From the NCBI GenBank assembly GCA_944389945.1, contig CALXOF010000004.1, positions 62,001-126,000 of the forward strand: DNA of 64,000 bases, read 5' to 3'. The DNA is from an uncultured Kiritimatiellota bacterium (lineage in GTDB: Bacteria; Verrucomicrobiota; Kiritimatiellia; RFP12; DVOR01). The notes under the pieces were generated by a model. It saw only the letters and a program-made list of their open reading frames with translations. It was not told the DNA's origin and searched no databases. Both the position numbers and the translations under genes were made by a program. Position 1 is the first letter of the stretch. Every line of letters starts with the position of its first letter. Below are positions 62,170 to 64,000 of this stretch, piece after piece.

Positions 62170-62279
62170 CCAAGCTTTCTTATCCCCTTCTGGCGCAGGG
62201 AAGTTGGGTGCGGGAGGTACACGACCGTGCGCCCGGCGTTAGCGCCCCATCTTTCCTGCAAGAATTGCGTCTTTGCGGG
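62170..62279 (+). repeat. right direct repeat of the accessory cassette
   Basis: Same-orientation relative of 60140-60255, sharing TATCCCCTT, CAGGGAAGT, GGCGTTAGCGCC and CATCTTTCCTGCAAG. Its end overlaps the right inverted arm. Confidence 0.75.
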
Positions 62280-62299
62280 CCCAATTTTCCTTGGGCACT
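62263..62299 (-). repeat. right inverted arm of the accessory cassette
   Basis: Inverted partner of 59977-60013, 32 of 37 bases identical, with the 16-bp AATTGCGTCTTTGCGG part exact. Confidence 0.75.
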
Positions 62300-62430
62300 C
62301 TTGCTCCAGACGTTATTGACCACACGTAGAATGTGTGATTGGGAGTTTGGGGACGCGAATGTTTAGTCGCACTGGGCGGTCCCCAAAACAGGCCCTGAAG
62401 AGCGGCAAGAAACGCAAGGGGCGAGGGCGA

Positions 62431-62558
62431 AACCCTATAGGGTCCGACGAGAGACCCTATAGTGGTCCGAGGTCGACCACTATAGGGGTCGGTGGTGAGA
62501 CCCTATAGGGGTCCGTGGTGAGACCCTATAGGGGTCCATGGCCGACCACTATAGGGTT
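62431..62558. repeat. CTATAG palindrome array V, 23-bp period
   Basis: Cores start at 62435, 62457, 62480, 62503, 62526 and 62549 (one 22-bp step, then 23-bp steps). Units alternate between GACCCTATAG and GACCACTATAG arms. The array lies between convergent transcription units, beside the terminator at 62588. Outside this array, the repeats and the terminator, 62043-62641 contains no gene. Confidence 0.88.
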
Positions 62559-62587
62559 CCGGAGCGGTTCGGGCACTGTGAAGGGAC

Positions 62588-62626
62588 AAAAAAAGACCCC
62601 GAGCCGGGTGGCTCGGGGTCTTTTTT
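62588..62626 (-). terminator. intrinsic terminator after the GGGtGRT gene
   Basis: AAAAAAAGACCCCGAGCC, loop GGGT, GGCTCGGGGTCTTTTTT. The symmetrical A and T runs allow use in both directions, fitting its place between convergent units. Confidence 0.88.
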
Positions 62627-62641
62627 GGGGGTGTGGGGGCC

Positions 62642-63640
62642 TTACTTGGAGGCTTCCTCAACGGCGACGGCGACGGCGACGGTGGCGCCGACCATGGGGT
62701 TGTTGCCCATGCCGATGAGGCCCATCATCTCGACGTGCGCGGGCACGGAGGAGGAGCCGGCGAACTGCGCGTCGGAGTGCATGCGGCCCATGGTGTCGGT
62801 CATGCCGTAGGAGGCGGGGCCGGCGGCCATGTTGTCGGGGTGGAGGGTGCGGCCGGTGCCGCCGCCGGAGGCGACGGAGAAGTACTTCTTGCCGGCGAGG
62901 ACGCATTCCTTCTTGTAGGTGCCCGCGACGGGGTGCTGGAAGCGGGTGGGGTTGGTGGAGTTACCGGTGATGGAGACGTCCACGCCCTCCTGCCACATGA
63001 TGGCGACGCCTTCGCGGACGTCGTCGGCGCCGTAGCAGCGGACCTTGGCACGGGGACCATCGGAGAAGGGGATCTCGTTGGTGATGGACAGCTTGCCAGT
63101 GAAGTAGTCGAACTCGGTCTCGACGAAGGTGAAGCCGTTGATGCGGCTGATGATGTAGGCGGCGTCCTTGCCGAGGCCGTTGAGGCAGACGCGGAGGGGC
63201 TCCTTGCGGACCTTGTTGGCCTTCATGGCGATGCCGATGGCGCCCTCGGCGGCGGCGAAGGACTCGTGGCCGGCGAGGAAGCAGAAGCACTTGGTCTCTT
63301 CGCGCAGGAGCATGGCGCCCAGGTTGCCGTGGCCGAGGCCGACCTTGCGGTCGTCGGCGACGGAGCCGGGGATGCAGAAGGCCTGGAGGCCTTCGCCGAT
63401 GGCTTCGGCGGCGTCGGCGGCCTTGGTGCAGCCCTTCTTCAGCGCGATGGCCGCGCCGACGGTGTAGGCCCACTTGGCGTTCTCGAAGCAGATCTTCTGG
63501 ATGTTCTCGGTGATTTCGTAGGGGTCGAAGCCCTTGGCCTTGCAGATCTCGCGGCATTCCTCGATGGACTTGATGCCATACTTGTCGAGGACGGGCTGGA
63601 TCTGACCGATGCGGCGTTCGTAGGATTCAAAGAGTGCCAT
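62642..63640 (-). CDS. GGGtGRT protein
   Basis: This 332-residue protein matches the family named for its GGGTGRT motif, here in SVASGGGTGRTLHPDNMAAG. Members occur in anaerobic bacteria and archaea and are usually encoded next to a NifU-like protein, as here; the biochemical role is not established to my knowledge. Other conserved-looking parts are CFCFLAGHESFAAAEGAIGIA and VCLNGLGKDAAYIISRINGF. The ATG at 63640 is preceded by GGAGG (minus strand). It follows the NifU-like gene by 12 bp. Confidence 0.85.
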   Translation of the reverse strand: MALFESYERRIGQIQPVLDKYGIKSIEECREICKAKGFDPYEITENIQKICFENAKWAYTVGAAIALKKGCTKAADAAEAIGEGLQAFCIPGSVADDRKVGLGHGNLGAMLLREETKCFCFLAGHESFAAAEGAIGIAMKANKVRKEPLRVCLNGLGKDAAYIISRINGFTFVETEFDYFTGKLSITNEIPFSDGPRAKVRCYGADDVREGVAIMWQEGVDVSITGNSTNPTRFQHPVAGTYKKECVLAGKKYFSVASGGGTGRTLHPDNMAAGPASYGMTDTMGRMHSDAQFAGSSSVPAHVEMMGLIGMGNNPMVGATVAVAVAVEEASK

Positions 63641-63652
63641 GGTGCTTCCTCC

Positions 63653-64000
63653 TTACTCGTGGCGGGGGTCGATGGACTTCACGGCGCCCTGCTCCTCGGT
63701 CACGCGGCCGTAGGTGCCGGTGCAGGCCTTGAGCGCCTCGTTGGCGTCCTGGCCCTTCTTGACGGCTTCCATGAACTTGCCCAGGTGGACGAACTCATAG
63801 CCGCAGACCTCGCTGTTCTTGTCGAGGAAGATGCGCTTGACGTAGCCTTCGGCCATTTCGAGGTAACGCACGCCCTTCTGCTTGGTGGAGAACATGGTGC
63901 CCACCTGAGAGCGGAGGCCCTTGCCGAGGTCTTCCAGGCCGGCGCCGATGGGCAGGCCGCCCTCGGAGAAGGCGCTCTGGGTGCGCCCGTAAACGATCTG
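63653..64000 (-). CDS. NifU-like iron-sulfur scaffold protein, 5' part cut by the window edge
   Basis: 115 residues are visible, reading IVYGRTQSAFSEGGLPIGAG at the left and ending SIDPRHE; the N terminus lies off the right edge. The sequence resembles NifU/IscU-type scaffold domains encoded beside GGGtGRT genes. Two cysteines are visible (VCGYEF and ACTGTYG). The GTG at 63904 is not the start, because the frame stays open and protein-like to the window end. The likely role is Fe-S cluster or metal handling, inferred from family and neighbour. Confidence 0.7.
   Translation of the reverse strand, partial: QIVYGRTQSAFSEGGLPIGAGLEDLGKGLRSQVGTMFSTKQKGVRYLEMAEGYVKRIFLDKNSEVCGYEFVHLGKFMEAVKKGQDANEALKACTGTYGRVTEEQGAVKSIDPRHE

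Noticed and set aside
63653..63904. An 83-residue gene starting at the GTG at 63904
   Set aside because: The same frame continues with NifU-like sequence to the window edge, so this is an internal codon of a larger gene.

Overview
The window is a GC-rich bacterial chromosome segment with very strong C/G preference at third codon positions. Its content suggests a Gram-negative, probably anaerobic, PVC-type bacterium, perhaps Verrucomicrobiota close to Kiritimatiellae or Lentisphaerae. The evidence is the lipoproteins and an outer-membrane efflux component, a DAP-type MurE, a type III glutamine synthetase, a GTP-dependent PEP carboxykinase, and a secreted HzsA-like/c-heme/SUMF1 fusion of a kind met in Planctomycetes and Verrucomicrobia. 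The lineage is an inference; no rRNA or tRNA gene is present to confirm it.

Layout. 1-4.5 kb: partial hisG, divergent glnS, then dapA-dapB and folK. 4.9-22.7 kb: a nitrogen/glutamine hub. A NifA-like sigma-54 activator sits convergent to gltBD, and gltBD is divergent from glnN-purF-carA-pyrG-carB. Both divergent units carry near-consensus -24/-12 promoters inside a long inverted repeat. 22.7-34 kb: accessory DNA with a type ISP restriction-modification protein, an AAA/DUF4143 ATPase, a GH20 hexosaminidase and an IS5-like element. 33.9-47.7 kb: moxR, a GxxExxY gene, DUF58, sdaA, a cyclophilin, an outer-membrane efflux protein, pdxA, rsmD, pckG, metY, a lipoprotein and murE. 47.9-52.9 kb: a minus-strand operon of L,D-transpeptidase, purine nucleoside phosphorylase and an ABC transporter. 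53.3-59.9 kb: the 1231-residue fusion, purM, a secreted protein and an alkaline-phosphatase-superfamily enzyme. 60-62.3 kb: a repeat-bounded cassette with a tail-anchored protein and a zinc-ribbon membrane protein. 62.6-64 kb: a GGGtGRT protein and a NifU-like partial gene.

The intergenic DNA is the most unusual part. (1) Arrays of CTATAG-centred palindromes repeat with a 23-bp period at five loci, one split by the IS. (2) A six-copy element has two covarying hairpins joined by a GTTCTC-rich tract. (3) A four-copy covarying hairpin element starts with ACCGCAAAGACGC. (4) Two otherwise unrelated accessory genes, the type ISP enzyme and the tail-anchored protein, share a 5' leader design. In each, a long nested stem-loop competes with a T-tract terminator placed about 35 nt before the start codon. 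This last item is the best candidate here for an undescribed regulatory system.

Many promoters are of the extended -10 type (TGn plus a TATAAT-like box), and several lie so close to the start codon that leaderless or nearly leaderless transcripts are likely.
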